DNA from: Pleurocapsa sp. PCC 7319
Lineage (GTDB): Bacteria; Cyanobacteriota; Cyanobacteriia; Cyanobacteriales; Xenococcaceae
Length of the DNA stretch: 64,000 nt
Reading direction: 5' to 3'
NCBI RefSeq assembly: GCF_000332195.1
Contig: NZ_KB235922.1
Coordinates: forward strand, 1,609,902-1,673,901
The notes beneath the pieces are model-generated. The model had not been told where the DNA came from. It made no database searches and saw nothing but the letters and a program-made list of their open reading frames with translations. Shown one piece after another: positions 55,300-64,000 of the stretch (the first letter of the stretch is position 1; the number at the start of each line of letters is the position of its first letter). Both the position numbers and the translations under genes were made by a program.

Positions 55300-56019
55300 T
55301 TATGGAGATTTTCTACTAACTAAAACTTCTATATATTCTGCCCTAATACCTAAAGACAAATCATCAATATCTACCATCGTAGTATATAGTCCACTATGTT
55401 TTTGAATGTAATCACAGATATCATAACCCCAGTGCATAGTTACTAACGCTCCCTTAGCATCTACTGGATTTCCATGATATTCAGGTTCCCCAATATGGTT
55501 AATTGTCCCATCCTCGTTAAGGCAAGCCCATACCTCCGTGGGATTGTTTTTATTGATAATTGGTACTGTGAAGATGTGAGCCCCTCCTGGTTTTAAAGTT
55601 CGTGCAATTTCTGCAAAAGCTTGATCGGGATGGAAAATATGCTCCATGACGTCTTGACTGATGACTAGATCGAAACTCTCGTCTGCAAAAGTTTGGTTTT
55701 CTAAATTCTCATTTCTCCAGCCTGTAGTATGAATCTCTCCAGGCTTAAGCTCAGGAAAATAATGAGTACCAATATATTTTTCATTGTTTTCCTGTAGTTT
55801 TACGCTAGCACCTCTTCCTCCAGGAGACGATTCATGAATACTTAATTGTCTCCAATTAGGATAATATTTTTCAATACAATACATCAAGGCTCGCTCTCTA
55901 GGAATGGAATTGCAGTTACTGCAAACATACCAATCTCTTAGCCAGTCTCTTTTAGCAGAGAATGTTACTTCGCGATCGCAAGTATGGCAGTATCCTTTAT
56001 TTTCGATAATGTTAGGCAT
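55300..56019 (-). CDS. SAM-dependent methyltransferase with N-terminal zinc-ribbon-like motif
   Basis: A 239-residue protein. Residues 11-14 and 32-35 form two CxxC knuckles (CHTC and CSNC), a zinc-ribbon-like start. The rest is a class I methyltransferase of the Methyltransf_11 group, with FDLVISQDVMEHIFHPDQAF and ARTLKPGGAHIFTVPI. Motif I is divergent (IHESSPGGRGASVKL). The gene ends the minus-strand glycan block. It probably methylates a sugar or capping group of the polysaccharide; similar enzymes are common in such loci. Start ATG at 56019. Confidence 0.85.
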   Translation of the reverse strand: MPNIIENKGYCHTCDREVTFSAKRDWLRDWYVCSNCNSIPRERALMYCIEKYYPNWRQLSIHESSPGGRGASVKLQENNEKYIGTHYFPELKPGEIHTTGWRNENLENQTFADESFDLVISQDVMEHIFHPDQAFAEIARTLKPGGAHIFTVPIINKNNPTEVWACLNEDGTINHIGEPEYHGNPVDAKGALVTMHWGYDICDYIQKHSGLYTTMVDIDDLSLGIRAEYIEVLVSRKSP

Positions 56020-56079
56020 TTATGGATTATTATACTGATTATTAGGTTGATGCTAATAGAATTAATTGATTGCAATTAA

Positions 56080-56343
56080 TTAACTATTTATTTTTTTAAA
56101 CTCCAATATTTTCATCGGTATTTTCTGTTGGTTTGACAATATTGACTGTAATAAAAGTTTGTAACTAGAAACACCTGATTCTATTCCGATTAAGATTTCA
56201 GTTAATTTCGCTGAAAAGCCACTCATTTCAGAATTTTCAATATTTGGATAGACAAGAGCGACATCTGGACGCTTTTCAAGTGGAATGATTTTCATCACTT
56301 TCTTGCTAATCAAATCAACAATTTCAATTGCAATTACAGGCAT
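56080..56343 (-). CDS. Small protein consisting of a domain shared with neighbouring glycan proteins
   Basis: An 87-residue protein. The pattern KRPDVALVYPNIENSEMSGF parallels segments in two neighbours: RGDLSKLYG with TSFGF in the sulfotransferase N-terminus (56405-57631) and RQDVAHYHIGYQCKYNGF in the WbsX-GT4 protein. In all three the motif is Arg-x-Asp-(V/L) followed by about 10-15 residues and Gly-Phe, in a beta-rich context. Here it forms almost the entire protein. It may be a stand-alone carbohydrate-binding or adaptor module, or a fragment split from a larger enzyme. Function unknown. Confidence 0.55.
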   Translation of the reverse strand: MPVIAIEIVDLISKKVMKIIPLEKRPDVALVYPNIENSEMSGFSAKLTEILIGIESGVSSYKLLLQSILSNQQKIPMKILEFKKINS

Positions 56344-56404
56344 TTTTATTGAGGTTGTTTATTTAAAAAACAACTGCTAATTCCTATTTAATATTTGACT
56401 TAAC

Positions 56405-57631
56405 TTATTTAATTAAACTAGAGTTCCTCTTTAGAAGAACATCAAGGGCTTCATTATAAGAACCGTAATAGTTATCTAATCTTTGTACGACTGATGTAGA
56501 TGCAACTGGGTATTTACTTGCATAAATTTTGCTCACTTCTCTAGGTAAATTGTCATTTAAATCTAGAAATGAAAATAATTTTTCAATAAACTTCTGAGAT
56601 TGATTTTGCAAGTCTTCATATTGCAAAACTAAAATCTGTTCTGCGGGAAAAAAATCCAGCCAGTTTTTAATTTGATCGACATATTCACCTAACCAGAGAT
56701 ATAGCAAAGTATTGCCATATTTTTCAATCTGATTACTTATTTTCTTGGTATCATGTTTAATATCAGGTGGTAAATCTAAAACTCTATTGATTTCTGCTTC
56801 ACTAAAAACTTCTTCAATGGTTCTGGTTTCATCCCCTACTCGATTAACATGATGGTAATACTGAGAGATTGCTCTTTCTGTTGGATTACGCAAACATACG
56901 ATCAGTTTTGTATATGGAAAATGTTCTTTAACTCTTTTTGGAACGTGCTTTACATGCAAATAACTAGGACTAGCTTCCCCGATTAAGTAATTTTTGTTTC
57001 CAGAGACTTCTTTTTTTCTCGTAAAGTGGGACAGATACCATTCCAAGCCTTTATCGTAGTGATAGGAGAAATAATGAATTTCTTTGGGCGCACGCTGAAT
57101 AACCTGAGGATGCTTGACTAAATAGCTATATATAGCAGAAGTGGCTGCTTTCATCGCTCCGATAACCATAAAATCTGGAGCTAAATTAGAAGTTAATAAG
57201 TCTTCTGTGCTAACTCTTTCTAATTTGACAATTATGATGGGAACACGCTTTCCATCTCCAAAAACAGCGTTGATAGTTAATTCATTTTCAATTTGATTTG
57301 GGTCTAAGACAATTTCATCACGAAAACCAAAACTTGTTTTTTGTTCCTTAGCTAAATCACCATAAAGCTTACTCAAGTCACCGCGATGATAGGAAGTCGG
57401 TATTTTTTGGAGTACCCGATTCTTGCAAACTACTTCAACAGATTTTACTGCTGTTTTACCAACGACCCAGCCAGAAATCATCAAACGAGAATTAACTATA
57501 AATAATCCTTTAGTAGGTTCGCCAATGTTGTAACCATGAAAAATATCCTGGTTAATCGGCAGACGAATTATCTCTGCTACTGCTAATGATTGGCGATTTT
57601 GAACAGTACTATCAAGTAGTTGCTCTGTCAT
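56405..57631 (-). CDS. Sulfotransferase with N-terminal accessory domain
   Basis: A 408-residue protein. The N-terminal part (about 25-135) is the Arg-x-Asp-type beta domain shared with two neighbours. The C-terminal Sulfotransfer_1 domain (about 145-400) begins with the PAPS 5'-phosphosulfate motif PDFMVIGAMKAATSAIYSYL, continues with PKEIHYFSYHYDKGLEWYLS and GEASPSYLH, and has the 3'-phosphate motif KLIVCLRNPTERAISQYYHH. This arrangement matches heparan-type sulfotransferases acting on polysaccharides. It indicates that the glycan made here is sulfated, as is typical of cyanobacterial extracellular polymers. It starts 13 bases after the upstream GT2 gene, same operon. Confidence 0.92.
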   Translation of the reverse strand: MTEQLLDSTVQNRQSLAVAEIIRLPINQDIFHGYNIGEPTKGLFIVNSRLMISGWVVGKTAVKSVEVVCKNRVLQKIPTSYHRGDLSKLYGDLAKEQKTSFGFRDEIVLDPNQIENELTINAVFGDGKRVPIIIVKLERVSTEDLLTSNLAPDFMVIGAMKAATSAIYSYLVKHPQVIQRAPKEIHYFSYHYDKGLEWYLSHFTRKKEVSGNKNYLIGEASPSYLHVKHVPKRVKEHFPYTKLIVCLRNPTERAISQYYHHVNRVGDETRTIEEVFSEAEINRVLDLPPDIKHDTKKISNQIEKYGNTLLYLWLGEYVDQIKNWLDFFPAEQILVLQYEDLQNQSQKFIEKLFSFLDLNDNLPREVSKIYASKYPVASTSVVQRLDNYYGSYNEALDVLLKRNSSLIK

Positions 57632-57644
57632 TAAACTTGCTCCA

Positions 57645-58490
57645 TTATGATAGTTGATCTATGTAATCTTTTTGCCATTGCCAACACTGTTTAAGAAAGT
57701 GAAGCAAAATCTTATTAGTCTGTGCTTCAGGCAAGCCAAGTAAATTGCATCCTTGGCTGAGAACTTGTTCTCCCTCAATCCACTCTAAAGTTCCTGCACT
57801 AGCAATACGTGCATTGGAACTCTTTTGTCGCCAAAAATTGAGCGCGTCAGAGATAAAAGCAATATCAGACTGTGCCAATATTTTGATCCATTGCAGCCAG
57901 TCACCACATAATCTAAATGGGTGAGTAATAATTCCGCCACTAGCTTTCAATGCTTGTTTGCGAATTAGTACCGCACTGGCATTGGGAATAGTATTTTTGA
58001 CGGTGATGTATTTAACAATTTCATCTCGTCCAGAGTTAATGAAATCCTGATGCCAACGCCGATGGTGAAGGTCATTTGTCCAACAGTTAGCATCTCCCAA
58101 AATATGACCTTGAACATCCACCATCCAAGACTGAGTATAAGCCAATCCTACATTGGGCCATCGCTCCATAATCTCCACTAATCTCTTTAAGAAAAAGGAT
58201 GAAGCATAGTCATCAGATTCGGCAATCCAAATATATTCTCCTTGAGATAGCTCTACTCCCTTGCGCCACTGACGAAAAACCGATCCACTATTACTTTGAT
58301 TAGGAGCAAAAGTAGTATTGGGCATCATGTCTGCATAAGACTGTAAGATTTCGCGACTATTATCATTAGAACAATCATCAAGTAAGATAACTTCAAAATC
58401 TTGATATGTTTGCTGATAAATAGAATCAAGCCTTTGTTTCAAGTAAGAAGCGTGATTGTAATTGGGAACAATTACAGAAACTTTAGCCAT
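57645..58490 (-). CDS. GT2-family glycosyltransferase
   Basis: A 281-residue GT-A enzyme. Motifs: KVSVIVPNYNHASYLKQRLD at the start, VILLDDCSNDNSREIL for nucleotide binding, the metal-site IWIAESDDYASSFFL and the acceptor region with HPFRLCGDWLQWIKIL. The length is normal for a single-domain GT2. It transfers a sugar from a nucleotide donor to the growing glycan. It is in the minus-strand block between a methyltransferase and a sulfotransferase, suggesting that one residue is added and then modified by its neighbours. No membrane helices are present. Confidence 0.92.
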   Translation of the reverse strand: MAKVSVIVPNYNHASYLKQRLDSIYQQTYQDFEVILLDDCSNDNSREILQSYADMMPNTTFAPNQSNSGSVFRQWRKGVELSQGEYIWIAESDDYASSFFLKRLVEIMERWPNVGLAYTQSWMVDVQGHILGDANCWTNDLHHRRWHQDFINSGRDEIVKYITVKNTIPNASAVLIRKQALKASGGIITHPFRLCGDWLQWIKILAQSDIAFISDALNFWRQKSSNARIASAGTLEWIEGEQVLSQGCNLLGLPEAQTNKILLHFLKQCWQWQKDYIDQLS

Positions 58491-58563
58491 GTTTACTATT
58501 TCCTAATTGAAAGGAAGATTATTAAGGGTGTCGGACTTGAGTGGTGGCATTACTTAACAAAGT

Positions 58564-59409
58564 TTATTTTTTACTTTTCAAAAATATAATGGCAATGGGA
58601 TCGCTTTGAGACAGATAGAATTCGTGTAGTTCAAATAAATCAGAGTAAGCTTCAGCAGCATACTTATGGGGAATAAATGTTTCCCCATAAAAGTCTCCAG
58701 TCAACTCTCCTCCGCCAGTCAAATCATGGCTATTAGAATGTAAAAATTTGCCTTGGTCATAAGCTGTTTTTGCCTGAGCAAAATCTGGAAATAAGCAGCT
58801 TAAAGCCTTCGCATAACCTGAGGGATTCTGGGTTTTAAGGCTTTCACAGTAACTCAAAAATACCTTGGCTCTGGTTGTCATAGCAATTACTCCTCCTGGT
58901 TGAAGCAAACGGTAGAATTCTTCTATCCAGGCACGACAAGCTTTTTCTGATAAATGGGAAAATACAGAATAACCAACAATATGGCTAAATTGACTATCAG
59001 AGAGAGAAGATGGTGGAAAAGGAGCAGATTTAGCAAAATTATTGTTGTCAAAAGTGTTATTACACAAATCAACAAACTGTTGTTGAACATCGAGTCCGTA
59101 AATTTTGTCTAAAGGAACTTCTCGGATAAAAAATCTAGCTATCCGACCCCAACCTGCACCAAAATCGAGCAATTTACTCTGACTGGAGAGAGGAATATCC
59201 ATAGATGAAAACTTCTCTTTGCATACTTGATAAAAGTCAAAAGCTTTTTTTAAAGTTTGTTCTCCAGAAGAACCTGTTGTAGATATTTGCAAAGCTTCAT
59301 CAGGAAATTGAGGCATCTTCGAGCCGTTAAAGATAACTTCTTGATGTTGGCTTTTACATACTAAGTCAAACCAGTCTTGATCAGTTACAGTTGCGATATT
59401 GCTTGTCAT
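58564..59409 (-). CDS. Class I SAM-dependent methyltransferase
   Basis: A 281-residue protein. Motif I is LLDFGAGWGRIARFFI (about 82-97), followed by IYGLDVQQQFVDLC, and the later FSHIVGYSVFSHLSEKACRA and LLQPGGVIAMTTRAK. The final third has no recognised motif but ends with an aromatic-rich segment (FELHEFYLSQSDPIAIIFLK) seen in sugar-modifying methyltransferases. It follows the 1179-residue WbsX-GT4 gene after 36 bases in the same operon, so it likely methylates a sugar in the same glycan. The substrate is not determined. Confidence 0.88.
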   Translation of the reverse strand: MTSNIATVTDQDWFDLVCKSQHQEVIFNGSKMPQFPDEALQISTTGSSGEQTLKKAFDFYQVCKEKFSSMDIPLSSQSKLLDFGAGWGRIARFFIREVPLDKIYGLDVQQQFVDLCNNTFDNNNFAKSAPFPPSSLSDSQFSHIVGYSVFSHLSEKACRAWIEEFYRLLQPGGVIAMTTRAKVFLSYCESLKTQNPSGYAKALSCLFPDFAQAKTAYDQGKFLHSNSHDLTGGGELTGDFYGETFIPHKYAAEAYSDLFELHEFYLSQSDPIAIIFLKSKK

Positions 59410-59445
59410 AATTTTTAAGCTAAGATCTAGTTCAAGGGTAAAAAA

Positions 59446-62400
59446 TTAAGGTGTATAGCTGTTTTTCTGACTCATTTGATTAATTAGAGCCAAGATTTTG
59501 GGAGCTAAAACATCTTCGCTGTAAAGCTCAAAAACTTTTTTATAGGCATTGTTGCCCATTTTCTCTACTAGTTTGGGAGAGTCAAACAGATAGGAGATGG
59601 CATCTGCCATAGAATTAAGGTTCAAGTAGGGTACTGTAAGACCAGCTTCTGATTCTACAAATTCTGTTACTCCTCCAGATCCCTCAAAGCCAACTATGGG
59701 CAGTTTGCAGATAGCAGCTTCAGACATAACTAGAGGAAATGGATCTTCTCTCGAAAGCAGCAAAAATATGTTTCCTGCCTCAAGATAGTTAATCGGATCT
59801 TTTTTATAGCCTGTCAGCAATAGATGATCTTGAAGTTTGGCTTTGGCGATCACAAATTCCATTTCCGCTTTAGATAATTCGTTTTGCCAATCTCCTACCC
59901 ATAAGAAGACGAATTTTTGCGTTGGCAGTTTTTCCTTGAGTAAAACCGCTAAAGGAATCAATAAATCCGCTCCCTTGCGCCAATCTAATGTTCCACAACT
60001 GGCAATTACAAAAGTATCAAGATCGATATTCAATTCCCGCCTAGCTTCCTTTTTAGTTTTAACTTTACTTTTTATCAAGCTATCGGTAGGGACAAAAGCA
60101 TGGATTACTTCAATTTGTTCAGCCGGCACTTTACAGGTTTCCATCAAATTATGCTTAACTGCGTTAGAACAAGCAATAAAACGCGGATTATATTTCAGTA
60201 ACTTATTAAACTTATCTAGACCAAGACGATATTTAATCCAAAAAGTTAGTTCATGAATATGAACAATTACGGGAGATGGAATCAAACCAACTGCATCTAA
60301 TAAATCTCCTAAAGTGCTGGTATTAACATATATACAGCTATATTTATCACTTTGAATATTAGCAATATTTTCTGGTAAATTAGTCCCAGAATCAATAAAA
60401 TAAGTTTTGCCACAATCATTGAGTCTGTCTAAGACAAATTTGCCTTGAATGCCATAATCCTGTACTTGTTCTCGGGCAATATTAATTAAAATTTCGATTT
60501 CCAGATCGGGTTGATTCGCTTGTATCCACTCTAACAACCTGACTAAAAATAGTTGTGCTCCTGCAGAAGCTATATCATGAAGGATAAATAAGCTTGGTCT
60601 CGAATTTATTCTCTTTTCTAGTTGTCTTATGATTGCTGCAGCTTTATCGCTGATATTCAGGGTTTTACTGCACTTCTTCAAGACATCATTACTATTTTTA
60701 ACTTTAATCGTATTGAGTAAAACTGTAGAGCTATTACTGAGAACTAAACGCAAGCTAATATCTACAGAGTCAGCCAGATTGAATAATTTTTGTCGATCTA
60801 AAACTACATGACTATTAAATCCGTTGTATTTGCACTGATATCCTATATGATAATGAGCAACGTCCTGACGAAATAAATTAACTGGAATTTGTTTGAGTAA
60901 AGTATCATTAGCAATTAATTCAATGGCAACAGGCTGATGAGGAAAGCTTTGAACCCATCCTTTAACGTTCAATGCACCTTGAGAGTAAATACAGGTACCA
61001 GCCTGAGGAAATTCTAAATGAGAAATTACTTTGAAGGAACTCTCTGGCGAATCACTAAATTGAACCGCAGCGATATCCTCAATATAGATAGTTTCATCTT
61101 TTAAAAAATGAATTAAATCGTGAGAACTTGGTTTTTCTGTAGAGATCGCCTGTTCGAGTTCATCTAGAAGATTTTCTAAGAGGCTAGTATCATTTACGAC
61201 CATGGTTTTTAGTAAATTAACCAAGCTTTTCCAATCGCTTTGCTTTAGTAAAGCTTCCCTAGTTGCATTAAGATAAGCGTGACCGTAAAAATGGTCTGGT
61301 TCCAAATGTGCTCCTTCAGCCCACTCATTCCAAGCATTGATAAAGACAATTTGTTCATCTTTTTGGCGACGATTGACTTTTTTAATTGCTCCTTGTAACC
61401 ACAATTTATACTTATCAGGACTAGAGTTGAGCCAAATTGTTCCTTTTTCTTGTCTACGAGCTGTATTGTCCCAGGAGGGCATCACCCCAGGAAAAATATT
61501 GTCAGGTAAGCTCTCTTCCAATGATTGCTGAACAGCATACTCATAATCATAGGCGTGACCGGGAAAATCCTGATTTTCCAAACCAGGAGGCTCTAATTCT
61601 TTAACGCACAAACTATTCGGTGGAAACTGTACTCCAGAGTCGCAACCCAAAGCCACTGGATCTTTCAGACCAAACCCCAAAACTCCTGCAATATGAACTT
61701 CGCCCACACCGCGATCACGAAACATCTGGCGCCACTTAACAATTACTTCGGACGGATTAGGAATATGACTAATCCTGTAAATTAATAACATTGGCTTGTT
61801 GTTAACTTTGATGTAACGTGAATCCAACAGGTAGGGAACTACACTCGCAGCAAAAGCTTCTAGACTTTCTGGAGTGTATTCTTGAGCCATTAAAATATCG
61901 GTTTCTTTACCATCCCAACTTCTCGTCCAGTTTTCATTTGCCCAACAAATACAGAAGGGAAAATTAGGTTTTTGACTCTCTAAAATTGCGTCTAAAGGAC
62001 GTTCTAAAAGACGTTTTCCATTAAACCAATAGTAATAGTAGCAAAATCCATAAATGCCATAGTTTTGAGCTAGTTTGGCTTGAGCTTCTCTGACTTCAGC
62101 CAGTCGCAGATCATAAAATCCTAAGTCTGCAGGTAGATGAGGTTGATAATGACCTTGAAACCAAGGTTTAGCCTTGGTCACATTGATCCACTCGGTAAAA
62201 CCATTCCCCCACCACTGATCGTTTTCTGGAATTGGATGAAATTGAGGAAGGTAAAAAGCAATCAAACGAACTTCATGATTGAGTTTAGATTTGTTTAGAG
62301 ATTTTTCTAATTTACTGATGGATTCTAATGATAGGTCTGAATGACCGTAACTATTCACACCGTTACATTTGTCACGGTCAAAGCTAATGATCGTATCAAC

Positions 62401-62985
62401 TTGCTTTTTTTCTTTAAATAATTGTGGTGAGTCTAAATGATTTTGATGATTTTCTTGATGAGAAAAAAATAATTTTTTAGTTGCGGTCAATGACGAGGAC
62501 TCTGCTGCCTCAGAAAAGATAAATTGAAAATCTATCCATCTCGCCCAAGCATATTCCCTATGGCTATTCTCGGGCAAACGAGTAGCTATTACTAAATGGT
62601 GATTCTGACTGGCAACATCTAGCAGCTCTAATACAATTTCATAAATTTCGTTTTTATCTACCCGGTGCCAACCTGAATGATATAGAGCATATTCAGTATG
62701 AGTAATTGCATATCGTGCCTCCACGTCGCTATTAATTTCAATTACAGCCATGGCGTACTCAATTTCTGAAGCATGTTCATTTTCAGTACAAACTAAAGCT
62801 TTGATTACAGTAGTATACTGAGGCACTGCATAAGGCAAAATAGCAATAGTTTCGGTTTCTTCACAAGGATGCAATTGTATTTTTGATTCGTCTTTTATTT
62901 CTACTAATCTGTCTAAGCCGTTTTGATTTTCGGAAAAGGTTGCATCTCTGATGGGAATTGTTTGAGAATCTATAATTATTTCCAT
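59446..62985 (-). CDS. Multidomain protein: shared beta domain, WbsX-like glycoside hydrolase 99-type domain, accessory domain and GT4
   Basis: An 1179-residue protein. Residues about 24-160 are a third copy of the EYAMAVI...AWARWIDF beta domain found twice in the protein at 47645-49741. About 237-580 is a WbsX/GH99-like domain (LIAFYLPQFHPIPENDQWWG, GFTEWINVTKA, FCICWANENWTRSWDG, FINAWNEWAEGAHLEPD). About 640-760 contains the Arg-x-Asp accessory domain. About 790-1170 is a GT4 enzyme (SLFILHDIASAGAQLFLVRL, CGTLDWRKGADLL, LSREDPFPLVMSEAAICKLP). WbsX proteins occur in O-antigen and exopolysaccharide loci. It is the first gene of the minus-strand block, with a 288-base divergent region ahead of it. 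Confidence 0.9.
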   Translation of the reverse strand: MEIIIDSQTIPIRDATFSENQNGLDRLVEIKDESKIQLHPCEETETIAILPYAVPQYTTVIKALVCTENEHASEIEYAMAVIEINSDVEARYAITHTEYALYHSGWHRVDKNEIYEIVLELLDVASQNHHLVIATRLPENSHREYAWARWIDFQFIFSEAAESSSLTATKKLFFSHQENHQNHLDSPQLFKEKKQVDTIISFDRDKCNGVNSYGHSDLSLESISKLEKSLNKSKLNHEVRLIAFYLPQFHPIPENDQWWGNGFTEWINVTKAKPWFQGHYQPHLPADLGFYDLRLAEVREAQAKLAQNYGIYGFCYYYYWFNGKRLLERPLDAILESQKPNFPFCICWANENWTRSWDGKETDILMAQEYTPESLEAFAASVVPYLLDSRYIKVNNKPMLLIYRISHIPNPSEVIVKWRQMFRDRGVGEVHIAGVLGFGLKDPVALGCDSGVQFPPNSLCVKELEPPGLENQDFPGHAYDYEYAVQQSLEESLPDNIFPGVMPSWDNTARRQEKGTIWLNSSPDKYKLWLQGAIKKVNRRQKDEQIVFINAWNEWAEGAHLEPDHFYGHAYLNATREALLKQSDWKSLVNLLKTMVVNDTSLLENLLDELEQAISTEKPSSHDLIHFLKDETIYIEDIAAVQFSDSPESSFKVISHLEFPQAGTCIYSQGALNVKGWVQSFPHQPVAIELIANDTLLKQIPVNLFRQDVAHYHIGYQCKYNGFNSHVVLDRQKLFNLADSVDISLRLVLSNSSTVLLNTIKVKNSNDVLKKCSKTLNISDKAAAIIRQLEKRINSRPSLFILHDIASAGAQLFLVRLLEWIQANQPDLEIEILINIAREQVQDYGIQGKFVLDRLNDCGKTYFIDSGTNLPENIANIQSDKYSCIYVNTSTLGDLLDAVGLIPSPVIVHIHELTFWIKYRLGLDKFNKLLKYNPRFIACSNAVKHNLMETCKVPAEQIEVIHAFVPTDSLIKSKVKTKKEARRELNIDLDTFVIASCGTLDWRKGADLLIPLAVLLKEKLPTQKFVFLWVGDWQNELSKAEMEFVIAKAKLQDHLLLTGYKKDPINYLEAGNIFLLLSREDPFPLVMSEAAICKLPIVGFEGSGGVTEFVESEAGLTVPYLNLNSMADAISYLFDSPKLVEKMGNNAYKKVFELYSEDVLAPKILALINQMSQKNSYTP

Positions 62986-63273
62986 ATTGTGATTGAATTA
63001 ATGGCTCGATTTGATACTAAATAAACCCAAAAGTTGAGAGATGAAATCGAGGTGACGCTATTTTTTTTCTTTAAAAATGCTTTTTGAAACCGATTATATT
63101 AGGAAGTTTTTTATTTCGCAACTAGTAAATATACTGAGACTATCTAGTCAGATAAACTGTTTATAAATTGATAATTACTGTTACATATTGGCACATTATT
63201 TTTCTTGTGTTAGCATTTTGAGCGATTAGAGCGGCATTATTCAATCGTGCCATTAAGCAAGATTAAGATAGGT

Positions 63274-64000
63274 ATGAATACAATTCAGTCTGGAGTATGT
63301 AATGGAAAAATTTGGGTTATTCCCAACAATGAAGAAACAAACGTAAATTCCAGATTTGTAATAGCCGATAAGCAAAAAAAAATTTCTAATATTAATCTTA
63401 ATTGGTATGACGATAAAGTAGCTTATGCTGAAGAATTATTAGCACTATTAGCAGAATGTAATTTATTACCCAATCCCTGTTTTGAATTTCAGACAGAAAC
63501 AGACTGTAAATATTGGACTGTAAATAAAAGCGGCCCAGGCAAAGGTTCGTTTGGAATTGACTTTCGTCCTGAGTGGACGTTAGAAGATGGTCACACTGCT
63601 TATTTACACGTTTCAAATGCTAGCAATATTAGTATCAGTACTATCATACCAATTGTTGATGCTAGCCTGCCTTTCAGATTCTCAGGTTTTTTTGGTACTC
63701 ACAGAACACAGGGGATTGTGAGACTAACACCGATTAATGAATCAAATCAGAAATCTCAGTCTCTTAGTTATATTGTTCCTCAATCTAATATATTTCGTGG
63801 CGGCACTCAATTAAATGATTATGCTTATCATCAATGGTCGTTCGACCTACCCCACGATACGATCAAAATTGAGTTGACTATTAGTCTGGGAGAGTATCAT
63901 GGTCATGATGTTAGTGTAAATTCAAGCTTTTTATTTTTCACTAACCTTTATTTTGGTGTTTTGGGTGATTCCTTCTCCGCATATATTCCCTATTCCCCAA
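63274..64000 (+). CDS. Beta-rich glycan-locus protein, N-terminal part (runs off the window)
   Basis: An ATG at 63274, preceded by AAGATAGG, opens a frame that stays open for 242 codons to the right edge. The sequence has about 40 irregular residues, a short helix (YAEELLALLAECNLLPNP), then an apparent beta-sandwich: NPCFEFQTETDCKYWTVNKS, FGIDFRPEWTLEDGHTAYLH, LPFRFSGFFGTHRTQGIVRL and AYHQWSFDLPHDTIKIELTI. I recall the FSGxFGTHR pattern from regions ahead of glycosyltransferase domains in cyanobacterial glycan proteins, which is inference. It reads away from the WbsX-GT4 gene and likely starts another operon of the same locus. The rest of the protein is unseen. Confidence 0.7.
   Translation, partial: MNTIQSGVCNGKIWVIPNNEETNVNSRFVIADKQKKISNINLNWYDDKVAYAEELLALLAECNLLPNPCFEFQTETDCKYWTVNKSGPGKGSFGIDFRPEWTLEDGHTAYLHVSNASNISISTIIPIVDASLPFRFSGFFGTHRTQGIVRLTPINESNQKSQSLSYIVPQSNIFRGGTQLNDYAYHQWSFDLPHDTIKIELTISLGEYHGHDVSVNSSFLFFTNLYFGVLGDSFSAYIPYSP

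Overview
This looks like a chromosomal window from a cyanobacterium, probably a unicellular or colonial, surface-associated one. The evidence is gene content: a fused ThiO-ThiG, a diflavin flavoprotein with a C-terminal flavin reductase domain, Ycf46, DUF4230, DUF2301 and DUF2811 proteins, a PatA/PATAN-type taxis operon, and TPR-glycosyltransferase fusions. The HIP1 octamer GCGATCGC also recurs throughout, and gaps hold short tandem repeats typical of cyanobacteria. No RNA gene, CRISPR array, prophage or intact insertion sequence was seen. All calls come from reading the sequence; no database search was run.

Layout. 1-15.2 kb is mostly housekeeping and accessory: the tail of a sugar ABC permease, a GT39-like membrane protein, a YefM-YoeB toxin-antitoxin pair whose toxin carries an in-frame mobile repeat, thiO-thiG, a cytochrome P450, a methyltransferase, DUF4230, small secreted and membrane proteins, a kinase-pseudokinase-TPR protein with a flippase-like partner, and a cluster A diflavin flavoprotein. 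15.3-18.3 kb holds a beta-helix protein with two duplicated CBM2-like domains, a gene-poor stretch with a MITE-like element, and a DUF2811 protein.

18.6-30 kb is one minus-strand taxis operon in the order PATAN, PATAN-REC, CheY, CheW, GAF-rich MCP, CheA-REC. This is the pix/ptx/pil layout. The MCP has no membrane segment and six GAF domains, two of which resemble bilin-binding cyanobacteriochrome GAFs, so positive or negative phototaxis is the likely output. The first PATAN protein has lost its receiver.

30-36.7 kb carries rsmI, a cytosine deaminase-like hydrolase, a renalase-like oxidoreductase, a secreted GH24 lysozyme, DUF2301 and ycf46. 37-64 kb is a cell-surface glycan locus in two convergent blocks (plus strand 37.2-54.2 kb; minus strand 63.0-54.4 kb) and a further plus-strand gene running off the end. 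It contains multidomain glycosyltransferases (GT2, GT4, RgpF-like, WbsX-like), two sulfotransferases, two methyltransferases, an RTX-repeat protein and several proteins sharing uncharacterised beta-rich domains. The set points to a sulfated, methylated extracellular polysaccharide.

Most notable: small palindromic repeats inserted in frame into a toxin gene and a glycosyltransferase gene; three MITE-like inverted-repeat elements whose interiors carry short tandem repeats; the six-GAF soluble photoreceptor with a receiver-less PATAN paralogue; and an unnamed domain present three times in the glycan locus.
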